Shown here: piece after piece, positions 33,506 to 44,225 of the stretch
How positions within the stretch are numbered: position 1 is the first letter of the stretch
How the letters are laid out: the number at the start of each line of letters is the position of its first letter
From: Microbacterium sp. MM2322
GTDB taxonomy: Bacteria > Actinomycetota > Actinomycetes > Actinomycetales > Microbacteriaceae
NCBI RefSeq assembly: GCF_964186585.1
Contig: NZ_OZ075067.1
Location: 1,178,001 to 1,242,000, forward strand
Reading direction: 5' to 3'
Length of the DNA stretch: 64,000 nucleotides
The notes under the pieces: generated by a model
The model's input: only the letters and a program-made list of their open reading frames with translations
What the model was told of the DNA's origin: nothing
Databases searched by the model: none
Made by a program: the position numbers and the translations under genes

Positions 33506-35583
33506 GCGTTCTCCTTGACGGTTGCGCGGGCCGCTTCGACGACCGCTTCGGCAGTGACGCCGAACTTCTCGAACAGGGTCTTGTAATCGGCGGAGGCGCC
33601 GAAGTGGTCGATTCCGATGGTGCGTCCGGTGTCGCCGACGACCGCCTTCCAGAGGCCGGTGGCGCCAGCCTCTACCGAGACGCGCGCCTTCAGCGCGGTG
33701 GGAATGACGGACTCGCGGTAGGCGGCATCCTGCTCGGCGAACCACTCGAGGCTGGGAGCGGAGACGACGCGAGCGCCGATCCCCTCCGCCGCGAGAGTCT
33801 CGCGTGCTGCCACAGCGAGCTGCACCTCGGAGCCGGTTGCGATCAGGACGACATCGGGCTCGCCTTCTGGCGCGTCGAGGAGGACGTAGGCACCCTTCGC
33901 GACGCCCTCGGTGGTGGCGTAGCCGTTTTCCCCACGCGGGAAGACCGCGATGTTCTGACGGGTCAGAGCGATACCGGTCGGTCCGTCCTGTCGACGGAGG
34001 ATCTCGAGCCACGCGGCGGCCGTCTCGTTCGCATCCGCGGGACGCACGACGGTGAAGTTCGGGATGAGGCGCAGCGTCGCGAGCTGTTCGATCGGCTGGT
34101 GCGTCGGACCGTCCTCGCCGAGGGCGACGGAGTCGTGCGTCCAGACGAACACCGAGGGGATGTTCATGAGAGCCGCGAGGCGCACTGCCGGTCGCATGTA
34201 GTCGCTGAAGATCAGGAACGTCCCGCCGAACGGCCGAGTCGGTCCGTGCAGCTTGATGCCGTTGATGATCGCGCCCATGGCGTGCTCGCGGATGCCGAAG
34301 TGCAGCACGCGGCCATACGGGTCGCCAGACCATTCGTGCGTCGACCACTCGGACGGGATGAAGCTCTTCGCGTCCTTGATCGTCGTCAGGTTCGACTCGG
34401 CGAGGTCGGCCGATCCGCCCCAGAGCTCGGGCAGCTCGGCAGCCAGAGCGTTGATGACGAGGCCGGATGCCGCCCGGGTCGACACATCCTTGCCCGCCTC
34501 GAACGCGGGAAGGGCGGTCTCGATGCCGTCCGGCAGGGTTGCGGCCTCGAGACGGTCGAGGAGGGCTTTGCGCTCCGGGTTCGCAGCGGCCCAGGCGTCG
34601 AAGGACTCCTGCCACGCGGCCCGGTCGGTCGCAGCACGCTCGGCGAGCGAACGGGTGTGCGCCAGCACGTCGTCGGCGACGGCGAAGTGCTCCTCGGGGT
34701 CGAACCCGAGCACCTTCTTCGTCGCGGCGAGTTCGTCGGCTCCGAGGGCTGATCCGTGGATCTTGCCGGTGTTCTGCTTGCCGGGAGCCGGCCAGCCGAT
34801 GATCGTCCTGAGGATGATGAGAGAGGGCTTCGACGTCTCCGCCTTGGCGGCCTCGATCGCGGTGTGGAGAGCGGCGACGTCTTCGACGTACTCGCCGGTC
34901 TTCTTCCAGTCGACGGTCTGCACCTGCCAGCCGTAGGCCTCGTAACGGGCCTGGACGTCCTCGGTGAAGGCGACGTTGGTGTCGTCCTCGATCGAGATCT
35001 GGTTGGAGTCGTAGATGGCGATCAGGTTGCCGAGCTGCTGGTGACCGGCGAGGGAGCCGGCTTCGGAAGTCACGCCCTCCTGCAGGTCGCCGTCCCCGGC
35101 GATGACGAAGACGTGGTGATCGAAGGGGGAGGTGCCGGCATCCGCGTCGGGGTCGAACAGGCCGCGCTCGTAACGGGCGGCGTAGGCGAAGCCGACGGCG
35201 GAGGCGAGGCCCTGGCCGAGGGGGCCGGTGGTGATCTCGACGCCCTTCGTGTGGCCGTACTCCGGGTGACCGGGGGTGAGGGACCCCCATGTGCGAAGCG
35301 CCTTGAGGTCGTCGAGTTCGAGGCCGAACCCGCCGAGGTAGAGCTGGACGTACTGCGTGAGCGACGAGTGACCCGCGGAGAGGATGAAGCGGTCGCGACC
35401 CAGCCAGTGGGTGTCGGTCGGGTCGTGGCGCAGCACGCGCTGGTAGAGCAGATACGCGGCCGGCGCGAGGCTCATCGCGGTTCCGGGGTGGCCGTTGCCG
35501 ACCTTCTCGACGGCATCGGCCGCCAGCACACGTGCGGTGTCGACCGCGCGTCGATCGATCTCGTCCCAAACCAGCTCTGACAC
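33502..35583 (-). CDS. tkt: Transketolase
   Basis: 693 residues. Thiamine-diphosphate enzyme of the pentose-phosphate path. TPP/Mg motif [19 protein letters not shown]-terminal [10 protein letters not shown] and the pyrimidine and C-terminal domains are all present. The start is GTG 35583 ([13 protein letters not shown]), with AAAGG seven bases upstream. An in-frame ATG at 35667 would add 28 residues that do not resemble the family. First gene of the pentose-phosphate operon; TATGCT (minus, 35663-35668) is a likely -10 and would overlap that upstream ATG. Confidence 0.96.
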   Translation of the reverse strand: MSELVWDEIDRRAVDTARVLAADAVEKVGNGHPGTAMSLAPAAYLLYQRVLRHDPTDTHWLGRDRFILSAGHSSLTQYVQLYLGGFGLELDDLKALRTWGSLTPGHPEYGHTKGVEITTGPLGQGLASAVGFAYAARYERGLFDPDADAGTSPFDHHVFVIAGDGDLQEGVTSEAGSLAGHQQLGNLIAIYDSNQISIEDDTNVAFTEDVQARYEAYGWQVQTVDWKKTGEYVEDVAALHTAIEAAKAETSKPSLIILRTIIGWPAPGKQNTGKIHGSALGADELAATKKVLGFDPEEHFAVADDVLAHTRSLAERAATDRAAWQESFDAWAAANPERKALLDRLEAATLPDGIETALPAFEAGKDVSTRAASGLVINALAAELPELWGGSADLAESNLTTIKDAKSFIPSEWSTHEWSGDPYGRVLHFGIREHAMGAIINGIKLHGPTRPFGGTFLIFSDYMRPAVRLAALMNIPSVFVWTHDSVALGEDGPTHQPIEQLATLRLIPNFTVVRPADANETAAAWLEILRRQDGPTGIALTRQNIAVFPRGENGYATTEGVAKGAYVLLDAPEGEPDVVLIATGSEVQLAVAARETLAAEGIGARVVSAPSLEWFAEQDAAYRESVIPTALKARVSVEAGATGLWKAVVGDTGRTIGIDHFGASADYKTLFEKFGVTAEAVVEAARATVKENA

Positions 35584-35662
35584 CAGGAACCCTTTCGTCG
35601 GTGAGTCAGCGCCGACGACCGCTGGTCTCGAAAGAAGAGGGACGTCCCGCGCCGGGATTTTC

Positions 35663-35668
35663 AGCATA
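35663..35668 (-). promoter_or_regulatory. Possible -10 box of the tkt operon
   Basis: TATGCT on the minus strand; gives a leader of about 75 bases that includes a short GTCGG/CCGAC hairpin. Confidence 0.4.
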
Positions 35669-35780
35669 TCGATCCGAGGCCCCCGCCGAGGCCGGGCGGC
35701 GTTCTATGACGTGCGCTCTGAGCGAAGCGCAGGAGAGCGGTGGCCGGGCGGACGGGCGGGACTCGCTCCGGTGGATGCCG

Positions 35781-35786
35781 TAGACT
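35781..35786 (+). promoter_or_regulatory. -10 box of ctaB
   Basis: TAGACT about 28 bases before the ctaB ATG; a short leader with GCAGGGG as Shine-Dalgarno. The rest of the 231-base divergent gap with tkt shows nothing further I can name. Confidence 0.45.
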
Positions 35787-35814
35787 CGGCCGGACGATCT
35801 ACACGGCAGGGGCG

Positions 35815-36741
35815 ATGGCACTCACGGACACCGGCGCGCGCGAATCCGCGCCCGCTCGACAGTCGTTCGGCCGAACCCTCCGCGCGTACGTTCAGCTGAC
35901 GAAGCCGCGCGTGCTCGAGCTCCTCCTCGTCACGACGATCCCCGTCATGTTCCTCGCGGAGAACGGTCTGCCCGACCTCTGGCTCATTCTCGCGACGGTC
36001 GTGGGCGGTGCCATGAGCGCCGGCTCCGCGGCATCCTTCAACATGTACCTCGATCGCGACATCGACGCTCACATGAAGCGGACGGAGAACCGTCCGCTGG
36101 TGACGGGCGAGGTATCGCCCCGCGGTGCGCTCGTGTTCTCGTGGACCCTCGCCGTCGTCTCGACGGTGTGGCTCCTGGTCTTCACGAACTGGGTCGCGGC
36201 TGCCCTGAGCGCCACCGCGATCTTCTTCTACGTCGTCATCTACACGATCCTGCTGAAGCGCCGTACGGAACAGAACATCGTCTGGGGCGGGATCGCCGGG
36301 TGCTTCCCCGTCATCATCGGCTGGTCTGCCGTCACGAGTTCGCTCACGTGGACGCCCTTCATCCTCTTCCTCCTCGTCTTCCTCTGGACTCCGCCGCACT
36401 ACTGGCCGCTGTCGATGAAGTACAAGGGGGATTACGCCGAGGTCGACGTGCCGATGCTCGGCGCGACCCGCAACGGTGCCCAGGTCGGTCTGCAGGTCAT
36501 CCTCTACGCATGGGCCACCATCGCGAGCTCGCTTCTGCTGATCCCGGTCGCAGGCATGGGCCTCGTGTACACCGTGTCGGCCCTCGTCTTCGGTGGCTGG
36601 TTCGTGTACGAATCACACCTTCTCTACTCCCGTGCCGTGCGGGGCGAGAAGGTTCAGCCGATGCGCGTGTTCCACGCGTCGATCACCTACTTGACGCTGC
36701 TGTTCGTCGCGATCGCGATCGACCCGCTGCTGCCCTTCTGA
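35815..36741 (+). CDS. ctaB: Protohaem IX farnesyltransferase (haem O synthase)
   Basis: 308 residues with eight or nine hydrophobic helices. Adds farnesyl to haem B, giving haem O for the aa3 oxidase. The first Asp-rich prenyltransferase motif NMYLDRDIDAHMKRTENRPL and a second around YKGDYAEVDVPML are present. Start ATG 35815 (MALTDTGARESAP); the open frame upstream is non-coding leader. Works with ctaA 0.5 kb away. Confidence 0.96.
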   Translation: MALTDTGARESAPARQSFGRTLRAYVQLTKPRVLELLLVTTIPVMFLAENGLPDLWLILATVVGGAMSAGSAASFNMYLDRDIDAHMKRTENRPLVTGEVSPRGALVFSWTLAVVSTVWLLVFTNWVAAALSATAIFFYVVIYTILLKRRTEQNIVWGGIAGCFPVIIGWSAVTSSLTWTPFILFLLVFLWTPPHYWPLSMKYKGDYAEVDVPMLGATRNGAQVGLQVILYAWATIASSLLLIPVAGMGLVYTVSALVFGGWFVYESHLLYSRAVRGEKVQPMRVFHASITYLTLLFVAIAIDPLLPF

Positions 36742-36763
36742 GCGCAGCGGGCCGACCACGGGG

Positions 36764-37126
36764 TCAGCGTGCTGCGCCGTCGAGGACGGGCTCGGCCGTC
36801 TCAGGCGACTCGATGTCGGCAGGCTCGTCCACGACGTCGGCGGGCGCGACCTCGCCGCGCGGCGCGGTCGCGAAAGCGCGCAGAGAGCCGAGCGTGAAGG
36901 CCAACAGCAGACCGATCACGCCGACACCGATGAGGATGGCGCCGAGGATGGCCCAGACCTGTCCGACATAGACCTCCACGCCGGTCGCTGTGCCGGCGTT
37001 GAGCGCGGTCTCCATCGTCCCGAGCTTGTCGATCAGGACGACGGCGCCGGCGGCGCTGGACGCGAGGGAGCCTGCAACGAGCAGCCAGAACGGGATGCTG
37101 CGGGTCAGGCGGGGGCGGGTGTTCAT
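36764..37126 (-). CDS. Small two-helix membrane protein, unknown
   Basis: 120 residues with hydrophobic helices at about 12-35 and 52-78 and an acidic, Pro-rich cytosolic tail (PADVVDEPADIESPETAEPV). ATG 37126 has GGAGGAG upstream, a strong ribosome site. It lies between ctaB and ctaA and may be co-transcribed with ctaA (95-base gap, same strand), which suggests but does not prove a part in oxidase or haem metabolism. Confidence 0.7.
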   Translation of the reverse strand: MNTRPRLTRSIPFWLLVAGSLASSAAGAVVLIDKLGTMETALNAGTATGVEVYVGQVWAILGAILIGVGVIGLLLAFTLGSLRAFATAPRGEVAPADVVDEPADIESPETAEPVLDGAAR

Positions 37127-37221
37127 CGAATCTCCTCCGGGTCGGAGCCGCCCGGTCTCGGACGGCCCGGGCCACTGTTCCCGACGCACCCGGGCAGGAG
37201 TGATGCGGACCCTATGAGATC

Positions 37222-38148
37222 TCAGTGAGACGCGACGGCCGCGTCGGGTACCGGAGCCTTCATTCGGAGGATGACGACCGTCATGGTGGCCGCGGTCAGG
37301 GCGGCGAGCACCATATGGACGCCGACGGCGATCTCGGGGAGGCCGTTGCGCGCCTGATACAGGCCCACTGCGATCTGCACGGCTTCAGCCGCGAGGAGCA
37401 CCGTCGCCCAGGTGCGAGGGCGCAGTGTGCGCGCCCAGGCGACCGCGACGAGGACCAGCGTCAGCGCGAGGAGGGTGTAGCCCGGCCACGCGTGGATGTG
37501 CTCGAGGAGCTCCGCGTTGAATCCGTTGCGACCCGCGGCTGCGTCACCCGAGTGGGGGCCCGCGCCGGTGGTCAGGACGCCGAAGGCGATGGTCACAGCG
37601 AGGACCGCGGTGGTCAGATGCGCCATGCCCGCGTACCAGGTGGGGACGACTCGGACCCGGCGTGCGGCCGTTTCCTTCATGCGCACCAGGAAGGCGGCGC
37701 AGACGCACACCAGGACGAGGGATACGACGTAGTGGAAGCCGACGATGAACGGGTTGAGGCCCGTCAGGACGGTGATGCCACCGACGACGGCCTGCGCGAC
37801 GACGCCGCCGAGCACGATGAGTGCCAGGACGAAGAGATCGCGGCGGGTGTGCCGCATCCGCCAGACGAGGATGACGACGATGAGCGCCAAGATGCCGACG
37901 AGGCCCGTCAGCGTGCGGTTGCCGAACTCGATGACCCCGTGGATGCCCATCTCGGGCGTCGCGACGAGCGACTCCGGCGTGCACGTGGGCCAGGTCGGGC
38001 AGCCGAGCCCCGAGCCCGTCAAGCGCACTGCACCGCCTGTGGCGATGATCAGCGTCTCGGCGATGAACGAGAGCCAGGCGAACAGAGGCAGCAGCCGCGG
38101 CGTCCGGGTCGCAGACGGGGCGGTCGGTGTCGACGCGGTGATGAGCAT
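37222..38148 (-). CDS. ctaA: Haem A synthase
   Basis: 308 residues with eight hydrophobic helices. Converts haem O to haem A for cytochrome aa3. Conserved TGGAVRLTGSGLGCPTWPTC in the first periplasmic loop, with its Cys pair, and the histidines HGVIEFGNRT and HYVVSL region are visible. ATG 38148 with GGAGGCG upstream. A much longer open frame runs antisense through sufB; it is a shadow, not a fusion. Confidence 0.95.
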   Translation of the reverse strand: MLITASTPTAPSATRTPRLLPLFAWLSFIAETLIIATGGAVRLTGSGLGCPTWPTCTPESLVATPEMGIHGVIEFGNRTLTGLVGILALIVVILVWRMRHTRRDLFVLALIVLGGVVAQAVVGGITVLTGLNPFIVGFHYVVSLVLVCVCAAFLVRMKETAARRVRVVPTWYAGMAHLTTAVLAVTIAFGVLTTGAGPHSGDAAAGRNGFNAELLEHIHAWPGYTLLALTLVLVAVAWARTLRPRTWATVLLAAEAVQIAVGLYQARNGLPEIAVGVHMVLAALTAATMTVVILRMKAPVPDAAVASH

Positions 38149-38200
38149 GGGGTCGCCTCCGGGCGAGGGGCCGGCACGCCGCGGGGGATGGCCGTGCCTG

Positions 38201-38206
38201 TAGAAT
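38201..38206 (+). promoter_or_regulatory. Possible -10 box of the suf operon
   Basis: TAGAAT, which would give a leader of about 160 bases before sufB. The complementary strand reads CATTCT at 38203-38208, suitable for ctaA, so divergent promoters may overlap here. I recognise no riboswitch in the leader, and there is no sufR regulator gene next door. Confidence 0.35.
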
Positions 38207-38370
38207 GAAGCAGTCGGCGAGCGCGATCCCCATCGCAGCCCGCACAACGATTCTAGGCGCGGTATCGCGTCGTCAGAGCGGCCAGCAGCGGCATCCCCCC
38301 TCGAGCACTCCTCTTGCGGGACGGAATGCCGGAACGGTTGACACCGTTGCCGCCCGTGAGGAGGAAATTC

Positions 38371-39789
38371 ATGTCGGATGTGCTCATCGACCGTCCCGAA
38401 CTCGAAGGCCTGGGGGTGTACGAGTTCGGCTGGCACGACGCGGATGCCGCCGGTGCCATCGCCCAGCGCGGTATCAACGAGGACGTCGTCCGCGGGATCT
38501 CTGCGCTGAAGAGCGAACCCGAGTGGATGCTGAAGACCCGACTCAAGGGCTATCAGCTCTTCGGTCGCAAGCCCATGCCGACGTGGGGCGCTGACCTCTC
38601 CGGTATCGACTTCGACAACATCAAGTACTTCGTGCGCTCGACCGAGAAGCAGGCGCAGACGTGGGAGGACCTCCCCGAGGAGATCCGTAACACGTACGAG
38701 AAGCTGGGCATCCCCGAGGCGGAGCGTCAGCGCCTCGTCGCCGGTGTCGCCGCGCAGTACGAGTCCGAGGTCGTCTACCACCAGATCCGCGAGGACCTGG
38801 AGCAGCAGGGCGTCATCTTCATGGACACCGACACGGCTCTCCGCGAGCACCCCGAGTTCTTCGAGGAGTACTTCGGCACCGTCATCCCGGCCGGCGACAA
38901 CAAGTTCGCCGCGCTGAACACGGCCGTCTGGTCGGGTGGATCGTTCGTCTACGTCCCGAAGGGCGTCCACGTCGAGATCCCGCTCCAGGCCTACTTCCGC
39001 ATCAACACCGAGAACATGGGCCAGTTCGAGCGGACGCTGATCATCGCGGACGAGGACAGCTACGTCCACTACATCGAGGGCTGCACCGCGCCGATCTACA
39101 AGAGCGACTCGCTGCACTCCGCCGTGGTCGAGATCATCGTGAAGAAGAACGCCCGCGTTCGGTACACGACGATCCAGAACTGGTCGAACAACGTCTACAA
39201 CCTCGTCACCAAGCGCGCGGTCGCCCACGAGGGCGCGACGATGGAGTGGGTCGACGGCAACATCGGCTCCAAGGTGACGATGAAGTACCCGTCGATCTAC
39301 CTGATGGGCGAGCACGCGAAGGGCGAGACCCTGTCGGTCGCTTTCGCAGGCCCCGGCCAGCACCAGGACGCCGGCGCGAAGATGATCCACATGGCTCCGT
39401 ACACGCAGTCGTCGATCGTCTCCAAGTCGATCGCCCGCGGCGGCGGCCGAGCGGGTTACCGCGGCGAGGTCCGCGTGGACGCGAATGCGCACCACTCCGC
39501 CAACACGGTGCGGTGCGATGCGCTCCTGGTCGACACGATCTCGCGCTCCGACACGTACCCCGCCATCGACATCCGTGTGGACGACGTGCAGCTCGGCCAC
39601 GAGGCGACCGTCTCGAAGGTCAGCGAAGAGCAGTTGTTCTATCTCATGAGCCGCGGCATGCCCGAGGACGAGGCGATGGCGATGATCGTGCGCGGCTTCA
39701 TCGAGCCGATCGCCCGCGAACTGCCCATGGAGTACGCCCTGGAGCTGAACAAGCTCATCGAGATGGGCATGGAAGGATCCGTCGGCTGA
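38371..39789 (+). CDS. sufB: Fe-S cluster assembly protein SufB
   Basis: 472 residues. With SufC and SufD it forms the scaffold on which Fe-S clusters are built. The beta-helix core with [18 protein letters not shown] and the C-terminal [16 protein letters not shown] helix are typical. ATG 38371 with GAGGAGG upstream. Its stop overlaps the sufD start. Confidence 0.97.
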   Translation: MSDVLIDRPELEGLGVYEFGWHDADAAGAIAQRGINEDVVRGISALKSEPEWMLKTRLKGYQLFGRKPMPTWGADLSGIDFDNIKYFVRSTEKQAQTWEDLPEEIRNTYEKLGIPEAERQRLVAGVAAQYESEVVYHQIREDLEQQGVIFMDTDTALREHPEFFEEYFGTVIPAGDNKFAALNTAVWSGGSFVYVPKGVHVEIPLQAYFRINTENMGQFERTLIIADEDSYVHYIEGCTAPIYKSDSLHSAVVEIIVKKNARVRYTTIQNWSNNVYNLVTKRAVAHEGATMEWVDGNIGSKVTMKYPSIYLMGEHAKGETLSVAFAGPGQHQDAGAKMIHMAPYTQSSIVSKSIARGGGRAGYRGEVRVDANAHHSANTVRCDALLVDTISRSDTYPAIDIRVDDVQLGHEATVSKVSEEQLFYLMSRGMPEDEAMAMIVRGFIEPIARELPMEYALELNKLIEMGMEGSVG

Positions 39790-40988
39790 TGACGACAGCG
39801 ACTCAGGCCCCCGCATCCGATGCGAAGGGCCACATCGACCCTGCGGCGATGTTGACCGGTAAGGCAGCCGTTCCGGTGCAGACGCGTTCCGCGCGTCCGT
39901 GGTCGTTCGACCCGGACGACTTCGGTGCCCCCACGGGCCGCGAGGTCAACTGGAAGCACACCCCCCTCGACCGCGTCGCGTCCCTGCTCGTGAACGAGCC
40001 GGCTCCGCACGACGTGATCGGCGTCGAGGTGGCCGGTCCGGATGCCGTTGAGCACCGTCGCCTGCAGAAGGACGAGGGTCCTCGCGGTGAGGTCTTCCGC
40101 CCCGAGGACGTCGTGAGCGCGATCGCGTGGGCCCAGGAGCCCGAGGCGCCACTCATCCGCATCCCCGCCGACACGGAGCTCGACGAGCCCGTCCTGGTGA
40201 CGTTGACCGGTCGCGGTGGTGTCGCGCACGCGCACGTCGTCATCGAGGCGCAGGCGAACTCCCGGGGGACCGTCGTCCTTCGTCACGAGGGCTCCGCCGC
40301 GCAGGCCCAGAACGTCGAGATCATCGTGCGGGACGGTGCGTCGCTGACCGTCGTCTCCGTCCAGCGGTGGGACGACGACGCCGTGCACCTCGCGGCGCAC
40401 CAGGCGCGCGTCGACCGCGACGCGACCCTCACGCACATCGTCGTCAGCCTCGGCGGCGGCCTCGTGCGGGTCAACCCCTCGGTCGAACTCGCCGGTTCCG
40501 GCGCGCGGGGCCGCCTCTACGGGCTTTCGTTCGCGGATGCGGGCCAGCACCTCGAGAGCCAGGTCTACCTGCACCACAAGGGCGACCACACGAACGGCGA
40601 CGTCCTCTACAAGAGTGCGCTGCAGGGCGCGTCGGCACGGACGGTCTGGATCGGCGACGTGCTGATCGGACCGGATGCCGTCGGCACCGACTCCTACGAG
40701 GCGAACCGCAACCTGGTCCTCACGGATGGTGCACGCGCCGATTCGATCCCGAACCTCGAGATCGAGACCGGCGACATCGTCGGCGCCGGTCACGCGAGTG
40801 CCACCGGACGGTTCGACGACGAGCAGCTCTTCTACCTTCAGGCGCGCGGAATCGACGAGGAGCAGGCACGACGCCTCGTCGTCCTCGGCTTCCTCGCTGA
40901 GATCGTCCAGAAGATCGGCATCCCCTCGCTCGAAGAGGAGTTCATCGCCGCGATCGAGGCTGAGCTCACGGCCGGTGTCCCTGCATGA
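39789..40988 (+). CDS. sufD: Fe-S cluster assembly protein SufD
   Basis: 399 residues. Paralogue of SufB and partner in the SufBC2D scaffold. The C-terminal half (about 210-399) aligns by eye with SufB, with conserved GDVLYKSALQGASART and RGIDEEQARRLVVLGFLAEI. ATG overlaps the sufB stop (TGATG) and the stop overlaps the next ATG. Confidence 0.95.
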   Translation: MTTATQAPASDAKGHIDPAAMLTGKAAVPVQTRSARPWSFDPDDFGAPTGREVNWKHTPLDRVASLLVNEPAPHDVIGVEVAGPDAVEHRRLQKDEGPRGEVFRPEDVVSAIAWAQEPEAPLIRIPADTELDEPVLVTLTGRGGVAHAHVVIEAQANSRGTVVLRHEGSAAQAQNVEIIVRDGASLTVVSVQRWDDDAVHLAAHQARVDRDATLTHIVVSLGGGLVRVNPSVELAGSGARGRLYGLSFADAGQHLESQVYLHHKGDHTNGDVLYKSALQGASARTVWIGDVLIGPDAVGTDSYEANRNLVLTDGARADSIPNLEIETGDIVGAGHASATGRFDDEQLFYLQARGIDEEQARRLVVLGFLAEIVQKIGIPSLEEEFIAAIEAELTAGVPA

Positions 40989-41314
40989 GCGCGCAGAAGG
41001 TCCTCAGCCTCAGCGAACTGACCCAGGACGAGGCGGTTCGCGTCGAGGTGAACGGTGTGCCCATGGCGGTCGTGCTCGACGCCCAGGGCGAGGTGCACGC
41101 GATCGGCGACACCTGCACCCACGGTGACATCTCACTCGCCGACGGTTTCGTCGAAGGAGAGTCGTTGGAGTGCTGGGCCCACGGGTCCGCGTTCTCGCTG
41201 CGCACCGGCCGACCCCTGAACCTCCCGGCCTACGAGCCGGTGCCCGTCTACGAGGTCACGATCGAGGGGGACGATGTCCTCATCGATCCCACCGTGACCA
41301 AAGCCGTGAACTGA
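40985..41314 (+). CDS. Rieske-type ferredoxin of the suf operon
   Basis: 109 residues, soluble. Rieske 2Fe-2S motifs CTHGDISL (about 42-49) and CWAHGSAF (about 60-67) keep both Cys-x-His pairs. It resembles dioxygenase ferredoxins, but its place between sufD and sufC, with a four-base overlap, suggests an electron donor or carrier for Fe-S assembly, as is common in actinobacterial suf operons. Confidence 0.93.
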   Translation: MSAQKVLSLSELTQDEAVRVEVNGVPMAVVLDAQGEVHAIGDTCTHGDISLADGFVEGESLECWAHGSAFSLRTGRPLNLPAYEPVPVYEVTIEGDDVLIDPTVTKAVN

Positions 41315-41328
41315 AGAAAGAAGCTGAC

Positions 41329-42099
<771 letters not shown>

Positions 42100-42108
42100 G
42101 ATCTTCGC

Positions 42109-42438
42109 ATGACCGACACGCTCGCACCCGAGAAGTACGACGAGGTCACCGAGGCCTTGAAGGACGTGATGGACCCCGAACTCGGAGTCAACATCGTCGA
42201 CCTCGGCCTGATCTACGACCTGGGATGGGACGACGAGAACGACGCGCTCGTCATCCACATGACCTTGACCTCCGCGGGCTGCCCGCTGACGGATGTTCTC
42301 GAGGAACAGACGGGCCAGGCCTTGGACGGCGTGGTGGACCGTTTCCGGATCAACTGGGTCTGGATGCCGCCGTGGGGACCCGAGAAGATCACCGATGACG
42401 GCCGCGACATGATGCGGGCCCTCGGGTTCTCGATCTGA
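42109..42438 (+). CDS. sufT: SufT-like MIP18-family (DUF59) Fe-S protein
   Basis: 109 residues. MIP18/DUF59 domain with the conserved VMDPELGVNIVDLGLIYD and the MTLTSAGCPLTDVL segment containing the reactive Cys. Members help load Fe-S clusters onto client proteins. Last gene of the suf operon, with a possible leaderless promoter of its own. Ends just before a strong terminator. Confidence 0.92.
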   Translation: MTDTLAPEKYDEVTEALKDVMDPELGVNIVDLGLIYDLGWDDENDALVIHMTLTSAGCPLTDVLEEQTGQALDGVVDRFRINWVWMPPWGPEKITDDGRDMMRALGFSI

Positions 42439-42448
42439 CCTGACTGCG

Positions 42449-42480
42449 AAAAGCGGTGCGACGATGTCGCACCGCTTTTT
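42449..42480. terminator. Strong bidirectional terminator after the suf operon
   Basis: Perfect 14-bp stem (42449-42462 with 42466-42479, loop GAT) followed by T's on plus and, because the stem begins with A's, also T's on minus. It serves both the suf operon and the convergent siderophore operon. Confidence 0.93.
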
Positions 42481-43385
42481 CAGTTCTCCGAGCGGCCCAA
42501 CCGCCAGTACCCCATGAACGCGACGGCACGGCGATCGACGCCGACCTCGCTCACCAGGTGGCGTCGGAGGGCCTTGATGGCGGATGCCTCGCCGGCGAGC
42601 CACGCGTACAACGGAGCGCTCTTCAGAGCGGCACCGCCCTTGGCCGTGCGGGGGACCTCCCACAGGATGTCGTGGTCCACGTCGATCTCCTCGACTTCCG
42701 CTCCGATCCCTTGGGGCGCGAGGCGGGAGGCGACCTCCGTGACGGCGGCGATGAGGTGATCGTGGCGGCGGCCTTCGCCCTCCCGTGCGGCCGTGATGAG
42801 CTCGAAGCCGGGATGTGCGGGGAGGTAGGCGATGTCGTCGGGGTGGGGGACCTCGAGGACCACGACACCTCGAGCGTCGGCGGGCAACTGCTCGAGGATC
42901 CGGGCGATCGCGGGAGCTGCCGTCTCGTCTCCCGCCAGGAGGATGTTGTCGGTCTTCGCCGGGGGCACGAAGTCGATGCCGTAGTTGATGCCGGTGTGGG
43001 CTGTCGTGGGGGCGAGGATCAGGACCTCGTCACCGGCCTTCGCATCGGCGATCCAGGCGGAGGCGGGCCCCATCACGTCGTGTGCGACCATGTCGATGTC
43101 GACCTCGTTGTCGGCGTTGCGTACCGCGCGAGTCGTGTAGGTCCGCATCACAGGGCGCGCGTCGTCGGGGAGTGCCCGCCACTGGTCGTACCAGTCCTCG
43201 CCGGTGGGCATCGAGTCGATAGGTGCCGTCGGGGTGGGGAAGAGGACTTTGACCCGCTGGTCGAATCCCGGGTCACCGTAGATCGAGAGCGCCGTGTCCT
43301 TGAAGGTGAAGCGGCGAAAGCTCGGGGTCACGTCGGCGACGGACGCCACGGATGCGCGGAAGAAGGCCATGGTGCTCTGGGTCAT
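42480..43385 (-). CDS. Siderophore-interacting protein (flavin ferric reductase)
   Basis: 301 residues of the ViuB/YqjH family. Reduces ferric siderophore in the cytosol to free iron. FAD-binding motif MRTYTTRAVR (about 82) and the NAD(P)-binding half with LLAGDETAAPAIARIL (about 141-156) are present. Last gene of the uptake operon; its stop touches the T run of the shared terminator. Confidence 0.93.
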   Translation of the reverse strand: MTQSTMAFFRASVASVADVTPSFRRFTFKDTALSIYGDPGFDQRVKVLFPTPTAPIDSMPTGEDWYDQWRALPDDARPVMRTYTTRAVRNADNEVDIDMVAHDVMGPASAWIADAKAGDEVLILAPTTAHTGINYGIDFVPPAKTDNILLAGDETAAPAIARILEQLPADARGVVVLEVPHPDDIAYLPAHPGFELITAAREGEGRRHDHLIAAVTEVASRLAPQGIGAEVEEIDVDHDILWEVPRTAKGGAALKSAPLYAWLAGEASAIKALRRHLVSEVGVDRRAVAFMGYWRLGRSEN

Positions 43386-43400
43386 CGGTCACTCCGGGGA

Positions 43401-44225
43401 TCAGCGGGCGGCGCCGTCGAGCGGCGCGGGGACGTGGTGGCGGCCGATGGGAAGGACCAACGGTCGACCAGTGAGGGGATCGGGGATGACACGGCTGTCG
43501 AGGCCGAACACCTCCTGGACCGTCTCGGCCGTGAGGACGTGCTCGGGCTCGCCCGAGGCGAAGATTCGACCCGCGCACATCGCGACCAGGTGGTCGGCAT
43601 AGCGGGCGGCCAGATTGAGGTCGTGGAGCACCATCACGATCGTGGTGCCGCGCGTCTGATTCAGGTCGGTCAGCAGGTCGAGGACGTCGATCTGGTGGCT
43701 GACGTCGAGGAAGGTCGTCGGCTCGTCGAGGAGCAGGACGTCCGTTTGCTGCGCCAGTGCCATCGCGATCCAGACGCGCTGGCGCTGCCCGCCTGAGAGC
43801 TCGTCGACCGGTCGGTCCGCGATGGCGACGATGTCGGTCGCTTCGAGCGCCTCCGCGACGGCGGCATCGTCGGCTGCGGTCCATCGTGCGAGCGGGCCAT
43901 GGTGCGGTGTCCGGCCGCGGCTGACGAGGTCGGAGACGGCGATGCCCTCAGGGGCGATGGGCGACTGCGGCAGCAGCCCGAGATCGCGCGCGACCTGCTT
44001 CGTCGGCATCCGGTGGATGTTCTTGCCGTCGAGGAGGACCTGTCCCGACGTGGGGGAGAGGAGGCGCGCCATCGCCTTGAGCAGCGTCGATTTGCCGCAC
44101 GCGTTCGCGCCCACGATGGCGGTGACCTTGCCTGCGGGGACGGTGAGGTTCAGGGTGTCGACGATCGTCCGATCGCCGTACGCGAGGGAGATGCCCTCCG
44201 CGGTGAGGGTGCGGTGCGCGGTCAT
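43401..44225 (-). CDS. Iron-siderophore ABC transporter ATPase
   Basis: 274 residues, FecE/FepC type. Walker A GANACGKST, signature ELSGGQRQRVWIA, Walker B LLLDEPTTFLD and H-loop VLHDLN are intact. Powers ferric siderophore import with the two FecCD permeases upstream. ATG overlaps the preceding permease stop by four bases. Confidence 0.95.
   Translation of the reverse strand: MTAHRTLTAEGISLAYGDRTIVDTLNLTVPAGKVTAIVGANACGKSTLLKAMARLLSPTSGQVLLDGKNIHRMPTKQVARDLGLLPQSPIAPEGIAVSDLVSRGRTPHHGPLARWTAADDAAVAEALEATDIVAIADRPVDELSGGQRQRVWIAMALAQQTDVLLLDEPTTFLDVSHQIDVLDLLTDLNQTRGTTIVMVLHDLNLAARYADHLVAMCAGRIFASGEPEHVLTAETVQEVFGLDSRVIPDPLTGRPLVLPIGRHHVPAPLDGAAR

Noticed and set aside
32393..35569. A 1058-residue frame joining transaldolase with upstream sequence.
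   Set aside because: Upstream of ATG 33505 it is out of frame with transketolase on the same strand and has shadow-like Arg/Pro composition. Transaldolase is a normal 370-residue gene.
38338..38343. TTGACA upstream of sufB, considered as a -35 box.
   Set aside because: No -10-like hexamer occurs at the proper distance before the sufB Shine-Dalgarno.
37222..39816. An 864-residue open frame on the minus strand that spans ctaA and continues antisense through sufB.
   Set aside because: Only the part from ATG 38148 resembles a protein family (CtaA, with a Shine-Dalgarno). The rest is antisense to the well-supported sufB and is low-complexity Arg/Asp/Val-rich, typical of GC-rich shadow frames.
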